This document shows, in pieces, positions 51,583 to 60,779 of a DNA stretch of 64,000 bases; positions within the stretch are counted from its first letter, which is position 1; every line of letters starts with the position of its first letter. Location: the NCBI GenBank assembly GCA_016787725.1, contig JAEUTZ010000017.1, forward strand, positions 1 to 64,000, written 5' to 3'. Both the position numbers and the translations under genes were made by a program. The notes below the pieces were generated by a model that was not told where the DNA came from, did no database searches, and was given only the letters and a program-made list of their open reading frames with translations. Source of the stretch: Cyclobacteriaceae bacterium. GTDB lineage: Bacteria > Bacteroidota > Bacteroidia > Cytophagales > Cyclobacteriaceae.

Positions 51583-52844
51583 AGGAGAAGCAACAACTAC
51601 TGGCATCTTATATCGATCGTCATACAAATGAGGCGACCTCATTTCTACAACAATTGGTGCAACAGCCCAGTGTACAGGGAAATGAGCGTGGAGTGCAAGA
51701 CTTGGTGATACAAAAATTAAGCGAGCTGCAATTGCAGGTGGATGTTTGGGATCCCGGCATGGAAGAGTTGATGAAGCATCCGTACTTTGTTGCCTCCAGA
51801 GTCAATTATATAGGTAGTCCGAATGTGGTGGGGGTGTTGCGCGGACAAGGCGGAGGCAAGTCGATTATATTAAATGGTCATATTGACGTGGTGCCTGAAG
51901 GTGATGCGACCAAATGGAATCAACATCCATTTTCAGGATACATAGAAGGAAACAAAATGTATGGTAGAGGCACCACGGACATGAAAGGCGGCAACGTGGC
52001 GCTTCTCCTGGCGATGGAAGCCATCATAAAAACTGGGATCAAATTGAAGGGGGATGTAATTTTTGAGTCCGTGATTGAGGAAGAATCCGGTGGGGTGGGA
52101 ACATTGGCTACGCTCATACGCGGCTATAAAGCTGATGCAGCCATCATTCCGGAACCAACGAATATGAAACTCTTCATCAAACAGCAAGGCTCGATGTGGT
52201 TCAGGGTTGTTGTAGAAGGCCGTTCAGCACATGGTGGCACGCGCTACGAGGGGGTCTCTGCCATCGATAAGGCTTGGAAAATTTATGAGGCCATTATGAA
52301 ACTGGAAGCCACCCGAAATGCGGCCATCAAGGATCCGCTCTATAAACATGTCTCGATTCCACTCCCCATCAATGTCGGGAAAATTCAAGGTGGATCATGG
52401 CCTTCCTCAGTTCCGGATCTCGTAACATTGGAGGGCCGTATAGGTGTAGGGCCACACGAGGCTATGAATGAAGTTAAACAGCAGCTCTTCGCATGTATTA
52501 AGAAAGCAAATGACCAGGATGATTGGTTACGTGAACACCCTGCCCAACTGGAATTCTTTGGAGCACAATGGGTACCGAATTATATGGAACGCGATCATCC
52601 TTTTGTAACAGAGTTGATCAATAATTTTCAATCCGTATACAATAGGGAGATCGCCATCGAGGCATCCCCCTGGGGTACGGATGGTGGTTTGTTGGGAACA
52701 GTCGGGGGCATCCCCACGTTGATAATTGGTCCGGGTGAAACTAAAGTGGCACATTATCCTAATGAATTTATTGACTTAAATGAGGTAATGAAAGCTGCCA
52801 AATTGTTTGCGAATACAATTTTATCATGGTGCGAACCTGCCTAG
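51579..52844 (+). CDS. M20-family deacylase, YodQ-like
   Basis: A 421-residue zinc-dependent amidohydrolase of the ArgE/DapE/ACY1 type. Metal ligands are visible in NGHIDVVPEGDATKW (His), GRGTTDMKGG (bridging Asp), IEEESGGVGT (catalytic and ligand Glu pair) and VAHYPNEFID (C-terminal His), with a dimerisation domain between about residues 200 and 320. It removes an acyl group from an amino acid. In a yod-type operon the expected reaction is removal of the acetyl group put on by the next gene's product. It starts in an ATGA overlap with subunit B. Confidence 0.92.
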   Translation: MKEKQQLLASYIDRHTNEATSFLQQLVQQPSVQGNERGVQDLVIQKLSELQLQVDVWDPGMEELMKHPYFVASRVNYIGSPNVVGVLRGQGGGKSIILNGHIDVVPEGDATKWNQHPFSGYIEGNKMYGRGTTDMKGGNVALLLAMEAIIKTGIKLKGDVIFESVIEEESGGVGTLATLIRGYKADAAIIPEPTNMKLFIKQQGSMWFRVVVEGRSAHGGTRYEGVSAIDKAWKIYEAIMKLEATRNAAIKDPLYKHVSIPLPINVGKIQGGSWPSSVPDLVTLEGRIGVGPHEAMNEVKQQLFACIKKANDQDDWLREHPAQLEFFGAQWVPNYMERDHPFVTELINNFQSVYNREIAIEASPWGTDGGLLGTVGGIPTLIIGPGETKVAHYPNEFIDLNEVMKAAKLFANTILSWCEPA

Positions 52845-52848
52845 TAAT

Positions 52849-53667
52849 GTGACCACCGAAGTAAACACCGATAGCGCTGGTATTACGGTTTATACGGATC
52901 CCTTCAATAAGCGGATTCGCATAGACGATTATCATGGTGAATTGAGCTCAGTTCTCAAGCTGTTGAACCGCCAGATTGTGGAGTGGGTTGAGAAATTGAT
53001 TGTAAAGTCGCGAGTGGAAGATGTGCCCTGGTTCCTATCCCAAGGATTTACCTGCGAAGCCTTCATCAAGAATTATTATGCAGGCGCTGATATGTATTTC
53101 GTGACGCGGTATTTCACGGCCGGTCGCGACCGAAGTGATAAATGGTATGAAGAGCAGTTGATCTTACAGCGAATCATCTCAGAGCCGGTAGTTCTTGAGA
53201 TTCCTTCGATATTGGATATAAAAATAGCCACCCCTGCACAAGCCCGTGAACTGTCCCAATTATACCATACGGTATTCAAGGTCTATCCTACACCGGTGCA
53301 GGAGGAGACTTACATTCTAAAAACCATTCAGGAAGGAACAATGTATGTCTATGCAGAATTTGAAGGTACCTTGGTGAGTGCCACGTCAGCCGAAGTGAAT
53401 CGGAAGTATCGAAATGCAGAACTCACTGACTGTGCATCGCATCCTTCGGCAGAAGGCAAAGGTTATATGAAACGGTTGTTATTCTTTCTGGAACAGAAAC
53501 TAATGCAAGAAGGAGTCACCTGCCTTTATACAATCGCTCGTTCGCAGTCGTATTCGATGAACAAAGCATTTGCCCAACTCGGCTATACCTACGGAGGCCG
53601 GTTGGTGAATAATTGTTTTATTTATTCGGGAATCGAGGATATGAATGTTTGGTATAAATCAGTGTAA
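52849..53667 (+). CDS. ablB: Beta-lysine N6-acetyltransferase-like protein (AblB/YodP type)
   Basis: A 272-residue GNAT enzyme from GTG at 52849, 5 bases after the deacylase stop (the upstream TTG is unlikely). The AblB pattern is visible: GITVYTDPFNKRIRIDDYHG at the start, NYYAGADMYFVTRYF, the acetyl-CoA segment AEGKGYMKRLLFFLE, TIARSQSYSMNKAFAQLGY and the C-terminal NNCFIYSGIEDMNVWYKS. In methanogens AblB acetylates beta-lysine made by the aminomutase AblA/KamA; in Bacillus, YodP is the homologue. The aminomutase gene that normally accompanies it is absent here, which suggests external beta-lysine. Confidence 0.87.
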   Translation: MTTEVNTDSAGITVYTDPFNKRIRIDDYHGELSSVLKLLNRQIVEWVEKLIVKSRVEDVPWFLSQGFTCEAFIKNYYAGADMYFVTRYFTAGRDRSDKWYEEQLILQRIISEPVVLEIPSILDIKIATPAQARELSQLYHTVFKVYPTPVQEETYILKTIQEGTMYVYAEFEGTLVSATSAEVNRKYRNAELTDCASHPSAEGKGYMKRLLFFLEQKLMQEGVTCLYTIARSQSYSMNKAFAQLGYTYGGRLVNNCFIYSGIEDMNVWYKSV

Positions 53668-53689
53668 TTAATTTGGTTGATGTAAAACT

Positions 53690-56215
53690 ATGAATTACGG
53701 CAGGATAGTATTCATAACAGGGTTGTTTCTTAGGGTAGCAATCACCACTACCGTTGCGCAGCGAATCCCGGTTCTCAACCAGATTGATCTTCCGCACAAT
53801 TATTATTTCCGTGAGCTTTATTTGCCTCAGTTAACAAGTGGCCCTTCTTCCGTTGCCTGGATGCCGGACGGGAAGTCATTGGTGTACTCGATGGCCGGAA
53901 GTTTATGGAAACAGGAACTTGATAGTGAGGTGGCAGAACAGTTGACAGACGGAGAGGGCTATGATTACCAACCTGATGTTTCACCGGATGGAAAGAAAAT
54001 CATCTTTGTCCGATACAATGGAAGTTCAATTGAATTGATGTTGTTGGATCTGGAAACCAGGCAGACGTTCCCACTTACAAATAATAAAAGTGTGAACCTG
54101 GAACCGAGATGGTCGCCTGATGGAACTCAGGTAGCATTTGTTTCCACACTCAACTCGGGTCACTTCTTGTTGTATGTAAGTAACCTGAGCGTCAATATGC
54201 TAACTGAAATAAGGTGCCTTACACCAGATCGGAAAAGTTCAGTTAAGCGCTATTACTACAGTGCCTATGATCACGCCATCAACCCGACATGGTCGCGGGA
54301 TGGAAAAGCAATCTATTTTATTTCCAACCGTGAAGTAGCGCATGGAACCGGTGATTTGACAAAGCTCAATATGTTAACCGGGGAATTGACAACCATCCAC
54401 CATGAAGAGACCTCTTGGCGCGCAAAACCGGATCTTTCACCCGATGGAACCCGGTTCGTGTATAGTAGTTATTTGGGCCGTAACTGGCAACAACTTTGGA
54501 TGCTGCCCGCAACGGGTGGTTATCCCATTCCGCTTACTTATGGCGAGTATGACAATACTGCTCCGCGTTGGTCACCAGATGGTGAGCGTATTGCTTTCAT
54601 ATCCAATCGGCTTGGCAACACTTCGCTTTGGGTCGTAAATGTTTTTAATGGCATGCAACAACGTATAACAGCTCGCACCTTTCAACATCTGCGACCTCAT
54701 ACACCCGTTCAACTGCTCATTCAAACTGAACATGGCAACCAAATACATGCCCGCATCAGCATTGCCGATCATCGGGGTAAATTCTACGCACCGGAAGAAG
54801 CGTGGATCCATGCAGATGATTCCAAGTACCCTACGCATCATCAATTTGAATCACATTACTTTCATACTAATGGGAGTGAGGTTGTAAAGGTACCTATGGG
54901 TAAGCTCCGGATTCAAGTATCGCATGGGCCACAATATGAAATACAGAAACTGGAAATCGATGCCAGCAACGGAATGCATGAACCGGTTGTGATCCGGTTA
55001 AAGAAGCTTTCTTTTCCTGCCGGTTTAGATAACGGGTGGAGTGGCGATGTGCATGTACACATGAACTATGCCGGGCACTATCAAAATAACCCTGATCGAC
55101 TGGTGCAGCAGGCCAAAGCGGAGGATTTGAATTTTGTTTATAACCTGATTGTTAACAAAGAGCAACGCATTCCGGACATCGGATATTTTTCAACCACACC
55201 GGATAAGGCATCCGATACTGAGACGATGGTATTGCATGGAGAGGAATTTCACACCAGTTTTTGGGGACACCTTGGCTTACTCAATCTGAAGAATCATTTA
55301 CTACTTCCGGTTTATGCTGGATATCCGCAAACGGCAGCCGAGAGTGTCTTCCCTCATAATTCATTTATCGCGGATCAGGCGCATGAACAAGTGGCTCTGG
55401 TTGGGTATGTTCATCCCTTCGAACAATCAGAGTTGTTTCCGGATCAGGCAACCACGCTCGTTAATGAATTGCCGGTGGATGCAGCGTTAGGGAAGATTGA
55501 TTATTACGAACTTATTGGTTTCGCGGATCACAAAGCTTCTGAGCACGTATGGTATAAATTGCTGAATTGTGGTATGAAGATTCCAGCGGCAGCCGGCACC
55601 GATGCGATGACTAACTATGCCAGTCTTCGCGGTCCGGTAGGATTAAACCGGGTCTATGTGAAAGCAGAAGGGTCGCTGGACGTCAATGTATTTCAATCGG
55701 AGCTAAAGGCGGGAAAGAGTTTTGTCACGAATGGGCCCCTGGTAGGATTAAAAGTTGAATCTGCTACTCCGGGGGATAGCATTATGATCAATCCGAAAGG
55801 GCAGACACTATCGTATTCGGGCTTTATGCGGAGTAATGTGCCTGTTGAGAAAGTAGAAATTATCTGGAATGGAGAAATCGTGGCAACACACTCCTTAAAA
55901 GCATCAATCCAAAGTGTGGATTTTAAGGGGACGATTAAGGTCAAAGGTACCGGCTGGCTGCTCCTGCGCGCCTGGAGTGAAAACGCACATCCAGATCTTC
56001 CTGATTTATATCCTTATGCGAGTACAAACCCCATTTACATTCAGAGTAACATGAAAAATGCTCAACAAAAACAGGCGGCTGAATATTTTCTGAAATGGGT
56101 AACCCGTATAGAAAGTAAGATCAATGACCTTGTCTTTCGTTCGGACGTTGAAAAAAATTCCGTAGTAAGCGATATCAAAAACGCAAAGGCATTTTACCAA
56201 AAGCTGTGCAACTAG
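53690..56215 (+). CDS. Beta-propeller plus CehA/McbA-type metallohydrolase fusion
   Basis: An 841-residue secreted protein with a signal peptide (MNYGRIVFITGLFLRVAITT). Residues ~45-350 are TolB-like (PD40) propeller blades (YQPDVSPDGKKIIFVRY, EPRWSPDGTQVAFV, LSPDGTRFVYSSY). The C-terminal ~400 residues look like a CehA/McbA-family metal-dependent hydrolase: WSGDVHVHMNYAGHY supplies the first metal-binding histidines, GYVHPFEQSELF another, and AAAGTDAMTNYASLRG a later Asp. It starts 22 bases after the AblB gene and the next gene lies directly after it, so it seems to be part of the same operon. The substrate is unknown. Confidence 0.75.
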   Translation: MNYGRIVFITGLFLRVAITTTVAQRIPVLNQIDLPHNYYFRELYLPQLTSGPSSVAWMPDGKSLVYSMAGSLWKQELDSEVAEQLTDGEGYDYQPDVSPDGKKIIFVRYNGSSIELMLLDLETRQTFPLTNNKSVNLEPRWSPDGTQVAFVSTLNSGHFLLYVSNLSVNMLTEIRCLTPDRKSSVKRYYYSAYDHAINPTWSRDGKAIYFISNREVAHGTGDLTKLNMLTGELTTIHHEETSWRAKPDLSPDGTRFVYSSYLGRNWQQLWMLPATGGYPIPLTYGEYDNTAPRWSPDGERIAFISNRLGNTSLWVVNVFNGMQQRITARTFQHLRPHTPVQLLIQTEHGNQIHARISIADHRGKFYAPEEAWIHADDSKYPTHHQFESHYFHTNGSEVVKVPMGKLRIQVSHGPQYEIQKLEIDASNGMHEPVVIRLKKLSFPAGLDNGWSGDVHVHMNYAGHYQNNPDRLVQQAKAEDLNFVYNLIVNKEQRIPDIGYFSTTPDKASDTETMVLHGEEFHTSFWGHLGLLNLKNHLLLPVYAGYPQTAAESVFPHNSFIADQAHEQVALVGYVHPFEQSELFPDQATTLVNELPVDAALGKIDYYELIGFADHKASEHVWYKLLNCGMKIPAAAGTDAMTNYASLRGPVGLNRVYVKAEGSLDVNVFQSELKAGKSFVTNGPLVGLKVESATPGDSIMINPKGQTLSYSGFMRSNVPVEKVEIIWNGEIVATHSLKASIQSVDFKGTIKVKGTGWLLLRAWSENAHPDLPDLYPYASTNPIYIQSNMKNAQQKQAAEYFLKWVTRIESKINDLVFRSDVEKNSVVSDIKNAKAFYQKLCN

Positions 56216-56223
56216 GATTTGAC

Positions 56224-57987
56224 ATGTGTAAACTCATTTTAACCGTAGTATTTTGTTGGCAAACGGTTTTCTCGTTTGGGCAACATCCGTTGAATATGGT
56301 TCGTGAAGAAGTGATGATTCCCATGCGCGATGGTGTCAAATTAGGCGCCATCGTATATCGTCCAGAACAAGAAGGAAGATATCCGGCCCTTGTTTACCGC
56401 ACTCCTTATGGTGTTGATGATTATGACAGCTATGCAGAGTTTCCGTTAAAAGCCGCCAAGCAGGGTTACGTAGTTTTTCTCGTTGACGTACGCGGTCGCT
56501 TGCGCAGTGAAGGAGAGTTTGAAGCCTATCGAAATGAGAAGAAAGATGGCTACGATGTAATTGAATGGGTGGCGCAACAGCCCTATTGCAATGGAAAAAT
56601 TGGCACCTATGGAGGATCGTATCCCGGGATTGTTCAATGGCAGGCCATGTCGGAAGTACCACCGCATCTGGTTGCTGCGGCTCCCGAAATGACACCCATC
56701 GGCAGCCATCACTTCATTTATTACGGGGGTGCATTTTCACATCCGTGGATTGATTGGTTCATGCCTTACATCCTGGCAGATAAACGCAAGCGCGCAAACG
56801 ACCCCTCCGGCCCGTGGGATGATGAGCCTGCAACTGAAGCGTGGGAGAAAAGCGACCGCAAACAATGGTACCAATATCGCCCGTTGATTGACTTGCCTTT
56901 AATGAAACGGTATGCACCGGAATATTATGAGTGGCTCAACCATCCCGACTATTCTTCCTGGTGGGATTTTGTGAACATGGAAAAGGATTTTGCAAGGTTC
57001 AGGAATCCGGTTTTTCTTGAGAGTGGTTGGTACGATGCTGCCTATGGTCCGGAAGGAGCAACACGCGGATTTAATAAAATGCGAAAGGAAGCGGCTACCG
57101 AAATAGCCAGAGAAGAAACAATTTTGATGCTCGGCCCCTGGAATCATACTTCCTTAAATACACGAAAAACTACTTTTGGTGAAGTGAACTTTGGCACCAA
57201 TGCCGGCATTGATTATGATGCTGCTTTGTTGCAATGGTTTGATGTACTTTTAAAAGGGGAGGCGAAAAGGAATCTCCTTCCAAGGGTAAGTATTTTTACG
57301 ATGGGTGAAAATAAATGGCATGTCTTTACGGAGTGGCCGCCATCCGCTGCAATTCCAACTTCATTCTATTTGAAGCAGGAAGGAAAGAAAAACGTTGCTG
57401 GCATCTTGACAAATGAAATTTCACCGATTGCCACCAGTACGAGTTATGTTTTTGATCCAAACGTTCCTTTCTGGGATAAGTCCTATGAAAAATCTTATCC
57501 GTATGATCAGCGCGGGAATGAATCGCGGAACGATGTAATTGTTTACACTTCGGCACCCCTGGAAAGCGATCTGGAAGTGACCGGTGAAATTGTAGCCGAA
57601 CTTTTTGTCAGCTCAACAGCGAAAGATACCGACTTTTCCTTTACCCTGTGCGATGTGCTCCTCGATGGAAAATCCATCAACGTGCATGGATTGGATGCAG
57701 GCTACCTTCGAATGCGCTATCGAAATGGATATGAAAGGCAGGAGCTGATGCAGCCGAAGGAAGTTTATAAGATCCGGATCGGACAGGTGTATACCTCGAA
57801 TTTATTTAAGAAGGGTCATCGCATGCGGGTTTATATCACCAGCAGCAAGGCACCGCACTATGACCCTAATCCCAATACCGGAACAGAGATAGCAACCGAG
57901 AAAAAGTTAGTACCCGCAACAAACACAATTCATCACACCCAAAAGTACGCATCCCGGATTATCCTTCCGGTCATGCCAAGAGACTAA
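56224..57987 (+). CDS. Secreted CocE/NonD-family hydrolase (S15-type)
   Basis: About 587 residues from ATG at 56224 (a GTG 18 bases upstream overlaps the previous gene). A signal peptide (MCKLILTVVFCWQTVFSFGQ) is followed by MIPMRDGVKLGAIVYRPE, the X-Pro-dipeptidyl-peptidase/CocE N-terminal block. The nucleophile elbow is GTYGGSYPGIVQW, and ILMLGPWNHTSLNT carries the catalytic histidine. A C-terminal jelly-roll domain (APLESDLEVTGEIVAELFVS) completes the S15 fold. Members cleave dipeptides, esters or acyl-amides. In this operon it would release amino acids or acyl groups outside the cytoplasm. Confidence 0.9.
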   Translation: MCKLILTVVFCWQTVFSFGQHPLNMVREEVMIPMRDGVKLGAIVYRPEQEGRYPALVYRTPYGVDDYDSYAEFPLKAAKQGYVVFLVDVRGRLRSEGEFEAYRNEKKDGYDVIEWVAQQPYCNGKIGTYGGSYPGIVQWQAMSEVPPHLVAAAPEMTPIGSHHFIYYGGAFSHPWIDWFMPYILADKRKRANDPSGPWDDEPATEAWEKSDRKQWYQYRPLIDLPLMKRYAPEYYEWLNHPDYSSWWDFVNMEKDFARFRNPVFLESGWYDAAYGPEGATRGFNKMRKEAATEIAREETILMLGPWNHTSLNTRKTTFGEVNFGTNAGIDYDAALLQWFDVLLKGEAKRNLLPRVSIFTMGENKWHVFTEWPPSAAIPTSFYLKQEGKKNVAGILTNEISPIATSTSYVFDPNVPFWDKSYEKSYPYDQRGNESRNDVIVYTSAPLESDLEVTGEIVAELFVSSTAKDTDFSFTLCDVLLDGKSINVHGLDAGYLRMRYRNGYERQELMQPKEVYKIRIGQVYTSNLFKKGHRMRVYITSSKAPHYDPNPNTGTEIATEKKLVPATNTIHHTQKYASRIILPVMPRD

Positions 57988-58006
57988 ACCGATACGCTGT
58001 AACATT

Positions 58007-59176
58007 CTATTTGATCCGGTTGTACTTTTTCAATACCTGTATCAATCGATCGTGCGGGATGGCATATACTTTATTTCCATTCACACCTTCCATTGTTTCT
58101 GCAGCGATCAGGGCATTGACAATAGCTTCTTCGGTCGCGGCAGCAGCAGCTTCAAAAATAGGATTGATCTTTTCATTCGGCAGCATCTTCACCTGTGCAA
58201 GGCCTTCGTCTTTCGACACTTCCGGATTGGCGGTAGAAAAAGCGATAAAAATATCTCCCGAGGAGTTTCCTCCGCGGCCACCCATCACCCCAATCCCCAA
58301 CGCAACCCGTTTTACCACCCGTTCAAGCTGATGAGGTAAAAGCGGAGCATCGGTGGCTACCACAACGATGATCGAACCCTGATCGGTGTCCGGCTTGTTT
58401 TCTGATGGGCGCAAATCAGTAATTTCTTTACCTACCGGTACCCCGGCAATCGTTAACAAGGCACGACTTCCATAGTTAGCTTGCACCAGTACACCCACCG
58501 AATAACTCCCTTCCTTCAGTTCGAGCTTTCGAGATGCTGTACCTGTACCGGCTTTGAATCCATGGGCCATCATGCCGGTTCCACCACCTACATTTCCTTC
58601 CTGTACCGGCCCACTTGCTGCATTCTCCATCGCTTCAAAAACATGTTCTTTCTTAACATGAAACCCATTAATGTCATTAAGAAACCCATCCCACGTTTCC
58701 GCTACCACCGGTAGGCTGATGTCTCCGGAGTATTCAGTGCCTCTAATTTTTTGTGTGTACCATTCAATCACGGCATCGCGTACAATGCCTACGCTGTGTG
58801 TGTTCGTGATCAGCACCGGTGAACCCAACCCACCGGATTCATCCACCCAGGTTGTACCGGTCATCTCCCCATTCCCATTCAATGTAAACCATGCGGCAAA
58901 AACACGGTCGAGTGAACCTTTTCCTTTAGGAAAGATCGCAGTTACTCCTGTACGCACGGGGCCTTTCCCTACCACGAGTTTGCCACTTCCTTCGATCAAT
59001 GTTTTATAGCCTACTTCAACTCCGGCCACATCGGTGATGGCATTGTGTTTACCCGGAGTTCCTTCAAAAGGAATTCCCAAATCCCGCGCTCGGGGCTTGG
59101 TTTGCGAAAACGAAGTATAGGTTAGGAGCAGTATTCCAACGAGAAGGATAGTAGACCTTTTTTTCATTCGATTCAT
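58007..59176 (-). CDS. P1-family peptidase (DmpA/BapA, beta-aminopeptidase type)
   Basis: A 389-residue enzyme with a signal peptide (MNRMKKRSTILLVGILLLTY). It belongs to the self-cleaving N-terminal-nucleophile P1 family: ARDLGIPFEGTPGKHNAITD at the start, TWVDESGGLGSPVLITNTHS, NVGGGTGMMAHGFKAGTGTA, and GGRGGNSSGDIFIAFS, in which the chain is expected to break before the catalytic Ser. DmpA releases D- or L-amino acids, and the BapA subgroup releases beta-amino acids from peptide N-termini. Its start overlaps the end of the GabT-type gene by four bases (ATGA), so the two are one operon. Confidence 0.88.
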   Translation of the reverse strand: MNRMKKRSTILLVGILLLTYTSFSQTKPRARDLGIPFEGTPGKHNAITDVAGVEVGYKTLIEGSGKLVVGKGPVRTGVTAIFPKGKGSLDRVFAAWFTLNGNGEMTGTTWVDESGGLGSPVLITNTHSVGIVRDAVIEWYTQKIRGTEYSGDISLPVVAETWDGFLNDINGFHVKKEHVFEAMENAASGPVQEGNVGGGTGMMAHGFKAGTGTASRKLELKEGSYSVGVLVQANYGSRALLTIAGVPVGKEITDLRPSENKPDTDQGSIIVVVATDAPLLPHQLERVVKRVALGIGVMGGRGGNSSGDIFIAFSTANPEVSKDEGLAQVKMLPNEKINPIFEAAAAATEEAIVNALIAAETMEGVNGNKVYAIPHDRLIQVLKKYNRIK

Positions 59177-60474
59177 TTTTTAGTGAGTCGTAACAATTCA
59201 GTGCGTAGGATGCCAAGCCCTTTCATTAATTGAGCATTGGAAATGATCAACGGACTTAATACGCGAACAACATTTCCCGAAACTCCGGCACTGATGATCA
59301 GCAATCCCTTTGATGCACAGGCAGCCAGTAAGGCTTTGCATAATTCTGCATCGGGTTTGTTGGGATCTTTTTCTTTCACCAACTCAAAAGCCACCATGGC
59401 CCCTAATCCGCGTACATCTCCGATTGCATTACATTCCTGTTGAAGCTTCTTGAAATAATCCATCACTTTCCTACCGATTTTTTCAGCTTTGCCATTCAGG
59501 TTAATGTCTTTCATGTGTTGAATAGTGGCCAGCGATGCTGCACAAGCTACTGGATTGCCTGGGTAGGTGCCCCCCAAAGTTCCTTTCGTTGTCTTGTCCA
59601 TCACATCCGCACGACCGATCACAGCACCAATCGGCATACCGCTGCCCATCGATTTGGCCCAGGTGGAAAGATCGGGGATAACGTTGTAATGTTCATAGGC
59701 ACACCATTTACCTGTACGACCAAACCCGGTCTGCACTTCATCAAAAATGAGCAAGATGCCCTTGGCTTTACAAATACGGTGGAGCCCTTGAACGTAGGCG
59801 TTGGGGGCTACCACAAAACCACCTTCACCTTGCACCAGTTCCATAATCACCGCGGCTACTTGGGTTGCATCCACAACTGTGTTTAAATAATGTTCAAAAG
59901 CTTTTAACTCCCGCGCTACAAATTGATCCATCGACAGACCGTCATGTCTTCTGTAATAATCGGGGAATGGCACTCGGTACACTTCGGGAGCAAAGGGTCC
60001 GCAGCCAATCTTATATCCTGTTTTGGAAGTAAGGGTCATCCCTAAAAGGGTGCGTCCATGAAAACCTCCGGTAAAACAGATAATACCTTGTTTACCGGTA
60101 GCCTGACGGGCTATTTTTATTGCATTCTCAACCGCTTCGGCACCGGTGTTGGTAAGCATGACTTTGGTCGATTTTCCATGCGGAAAGAGATCAGCTAACG
60201 TTTCACATAGCGCTACATAAGATTCGTAGATCGCTACCGGAAAGCATGCGTGAATCAGTTGTTTGGATTGTTTGATAATGGCGTCCACAACGGGCTTCGG
60301 ACAATGTCCTGCATTAAGTACGCCAATGCCTCCGGCAAAGTCGATGTATTCTTTTCCATCCACATCCTGGGTGATAGCGCCTTTACCCGAAGCAATCGTA
60401 AGCGGACTAAACATGCCCATCCCTTCCGGTACAATGGCATTTCTGCGGGCAATCAATTTTTCAGATAGCTTCAT
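59173..60474 (-). CDS. gabT: 4-aminobutyrate aminotransferase (GabT-like)
   Basis: A 433-residue class III PLP aminotransferase, start ATG at 60474 (a TTG lies 6 bases upstream). It shows TNTGAEAVENAIKIARQAT, CFTGGFHGRTLLGMTLTSK, LIFDEVQTGFGRTGKW, and the Schiff-base Lys in TWAKSMGSGMPIG, with the FHGRT and GTYPGNPVACAASLA blocks typical of GabT rather than of ornithine or acetylornithine enzymes. It transfers the amino group of 4-aminobutyrate to 2-oxoglutarate, giving succinate semialdehyde. Its neighbour is the P1 peptidase. It could take the 4-aminobutyrate expected from beta-lysine breakdown. Confidence 0.87.
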   Translation of the reverse strand: MKLSEKLIARRNAIVPEGMGMFSPLTIASGKGAITQDVDGKEYIDFAGGIGVLNAGHCPKPVVDAIIKQSKQLIHACFPVAIYESYVALCETLADLFPHGKSTKVMLTNTGAEAVENAIKIARQATGKQGIICFTGGFHGRTLLGMTLTSKTGYKIGCGPFAPEVYRVPFPDYYRRHDGLSMDQFVARELKAFEHYLNTVVDATQVAAVIMELVQGEGGFVVAPNAYVQGLHRICKAKGILLIFDEVQTGFGRTGKWCAYEHYNVIPDLSTWAKSMGSGMPIGAVIGRADVMDKTTKGTLGGTYPGNPVACAASLATIQHMKDINLNGKAEKIGRKVMDYFKKLQQECNAIGDVRGLGAMVAFELVKEKDPNKPDAELCKALLAACASKGLLIISAGVSGNVVRVLSPLIISNAQLMKGLGILRTELLRLTKK

Positions 60475-60480
60475 GAGCAA

Positions 60481-60779
60481 GAATCTTGAACTGAAATTTA
60501 CCTTGTTTTAGCATGTCTACACTATGAAGAGCCGATAATTTCTATTGCCGAGAAAGCAGATTTATTTTTTGACGTAACACAAAATCACGCAAGTCTTTTT
60601 ATGACGATTGACAGCAAAGAGTAGCCTTACATCAAGGATGAAATCGAAATTGTGATGTTCTTTTTAAAATGAGTAATCCCGCTTTTTGGATGAGTGATTC
60701 CCAAAATAAATCCAACCAAATGCTGTATACTTTCTCACCGGGCATTACCGCAACTTGTAAAAAGATTAAATGCAATCCT
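60481..60779. other. Divergent promoter region of gabT and the SusC-like gene
   Basis: About 300 bases between the two divergent transcription units. No gene is visible: an in-frame extension of the SusC-like gene to 60669 has no signal peptide and is not used. The sequence is AT-rich, with TTTTTTGACGTAACACAAAATC near 60560-60580, but I could not place a confident -33/-7 pair. Confidence 0.35.

Noticed and set aside
60669-60779. Extended N-terminus of the SusC-like protein (37 extra residues)
   Set aside because: The extra residues hide the signal peptide, which begins with the ATG at 60780.
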